From: Streptomyces sp. MZ04
GTDB lineage: Bacteria; Actinomycetota; Actinomycetes; Streptomycetales; Streptomycetaceae
Length of the DNA stretch: 64,000 nt
Assembly: GCF_004684775.1 (NCBI RefSeq)
Contig: NZ_SRIC01000003.1
Coordinates: 1 to 64,000 of the forward strand
Direction of reading: 5' to 3'
A program made the translations under genes and the position numbers. Of the stretch, positions 63,611 through 64,000 are shown in pieces. How positions within the stretch are numbered: the stretch's first letter is position 1; every line of letters begins with the position of its first letter. The notes under the pieces are model-generated. The model saw only the letters and a program-made list of their open reading frames with translations. It ran no database searches and was not told the DNA's origin.

Positions 63611-64000
63611 ATGAGCCGGAACGAACGAAGAAGCTCGTTACGTGCACGCGTCGTCCGAGCGGCCGGGGCCGGAGCCCTGGCCCTCGCGCTTGCCGTCGGC
63701 GTCGGCCCCCTCGGCGGCGGGACGGCCCAGGCGGCGCCGGCCGGCAAGGGAACCGGCCCGCAGCCCGCGGTCGCGGCCGCGGAGGCCGAACACGTGCGTG
63801 AGGGGCGGCTCGCGGTCGACGACCGTGCACCGCTGTCCGCCTCCCAGGACTTACTGCGGCAGGACTACGACACCCCGACGACCGCCCCCACGCACAAGCG
63901 GCCCTCGATGCTGGCGGCCAAGAAGAAGGGAGGGGGCAAGGCGGGGTGCTCCCCAGGTGACTTCGCCCAGACCGGGGACGCGCTGGTCAGGCAGATCACC
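63611..64000 (+). CDS. Secreted collagenase (peptidase M9 family), 5' part, runs off the window
   Basis: 130 codons without a stop. ATG with AGGAGA 7-8 nt upstream. Signal peptide RARVVRAAGAGALALALAVG then AQA-AP cleavage at about residue 42. A variable basic propeptide (RPSMLAAKKKGGG) is followed by GCSPGDFAQTGDALVRQIT, which matches the start of the activator domain of Streptomyces M9 collagenases (CxPxDF). The zinc site is beyond the window, so the call rests on the N-terminal signature. Confidence 0.65.
   Translation, partial: MSRNERRSSLRARVVRAAGAGALALALAVGVGPLGGGTAQAAPAGKGTGPQPAVAAAEAEHVREGRLAVDDRAPLSASQDLLRQDYDTPTTAPTHKRPSMLAAKKKGGGKAGCSPGDFAQTGDALVRQIT

Overview
This is a high-GC actinobacterial window, almost certainly Streptomyces or a close relative. 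The codon bias is strongly GC at third positions, there are many GTG starts, several genes look leaderless behind TANNNT -10 boxes, and there is a SpoIIE/GAF/PAS phosphatase, a TAP-type secreted peptidase, a VanJ-like protein, a DmdR/DtxR-type iron box and an NHLP bacteriocin exporter. No tRNA, rRNA, CRISPR array or insertion sequence was recognised. The content is that of accessory, probably arm-like, chromosome rather than core.

Layout. 0-2.7 kb: a DszC/SfnB-like flavin monooxygenase, two small conserved hypotheticals and an Rrf2 regulator. 2.8-10.3 kb: a tightly coupled five-gene SWIM / unknown / VWA / MoxR / DUF5682 operon. 10.6-10.8 kb: a tandem array of 17/20-bp palindromic units. 10.9-11.8 kb: a taurine dioxygenase broken by an internal deletion. 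12.1-18.4 kb: a cysteine-free double-glycine precursor peptide, an intercistronic hairpin, then an HlyD-like adaptor, a C39-peptidase ABC exporter and a second NHLP ABC protein. 18.4-20.9 kb: the 3' halves of two divergent genes (MatC-type permease and D-lactate-dehydrogenase-like oxidoreductase) joined at a deletion scar. 20.9-28.6 kb: DHFR-like reductase, methyltransferase, STM4011/STM4012 radical SAM pair, DUF6745 protein, M20 peptidase, ACT protein, VanJ-like phosphatase. 28.6-32.6 kb: a siderophore uptake operon behind an iron box. 32.6-39.6 kb: serine hydrolase, SpoIIE phosphatase, ClC channel, PhyH dioxygenase divergent from an AraC regulator. 39.6-41.0 kb: a stand-alone AlaRS catalytic core preceded by an alanine-codon leader peptide and an attenuator-like hairpin. 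41.2-45.7 kb: secreted TAP peptidase, a damaged serine hydrolase and a 5'-nucleotidase. 45.7-49.2 kb: WYL regulator, NIPSNAP protein, F420-type nitroreductase, FUSC pseudogene and a DyP peroxidase tail. 49.3-52.6 kb: ClpC-like ATPase, a small hydrophilic protein and a GreA-like factor, a likely stress module. 52.7-62.3 kb: DUF3533 membrane protein, a phytoene-desaturase-like relic, then LysR, FdhD, MFS and two YdeP/FdhF molybdoenzymes on the minus strand. 62.6-64 kb: an HdeD-like membrane protein and the start of a secreted collagenase.

Two themes stand out. First, two small regulated systems look worth study: the unmodified-looking NHLP peptide/export locus and the Ala-leader/AlaRS-core locus. 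Second, at least six loci carry clean deletion scars (TauD, MatC/LDH, STM4012 5' end, serine hydrolase, FUSC/DyP, desaturase relic). Three of these scars join the 5'-truncated remains of divergently oriented genes. Either this strain has undergone substantial accessory-gene erosion, or the assembly has dropped segments; the sequence alone cannot separate these.
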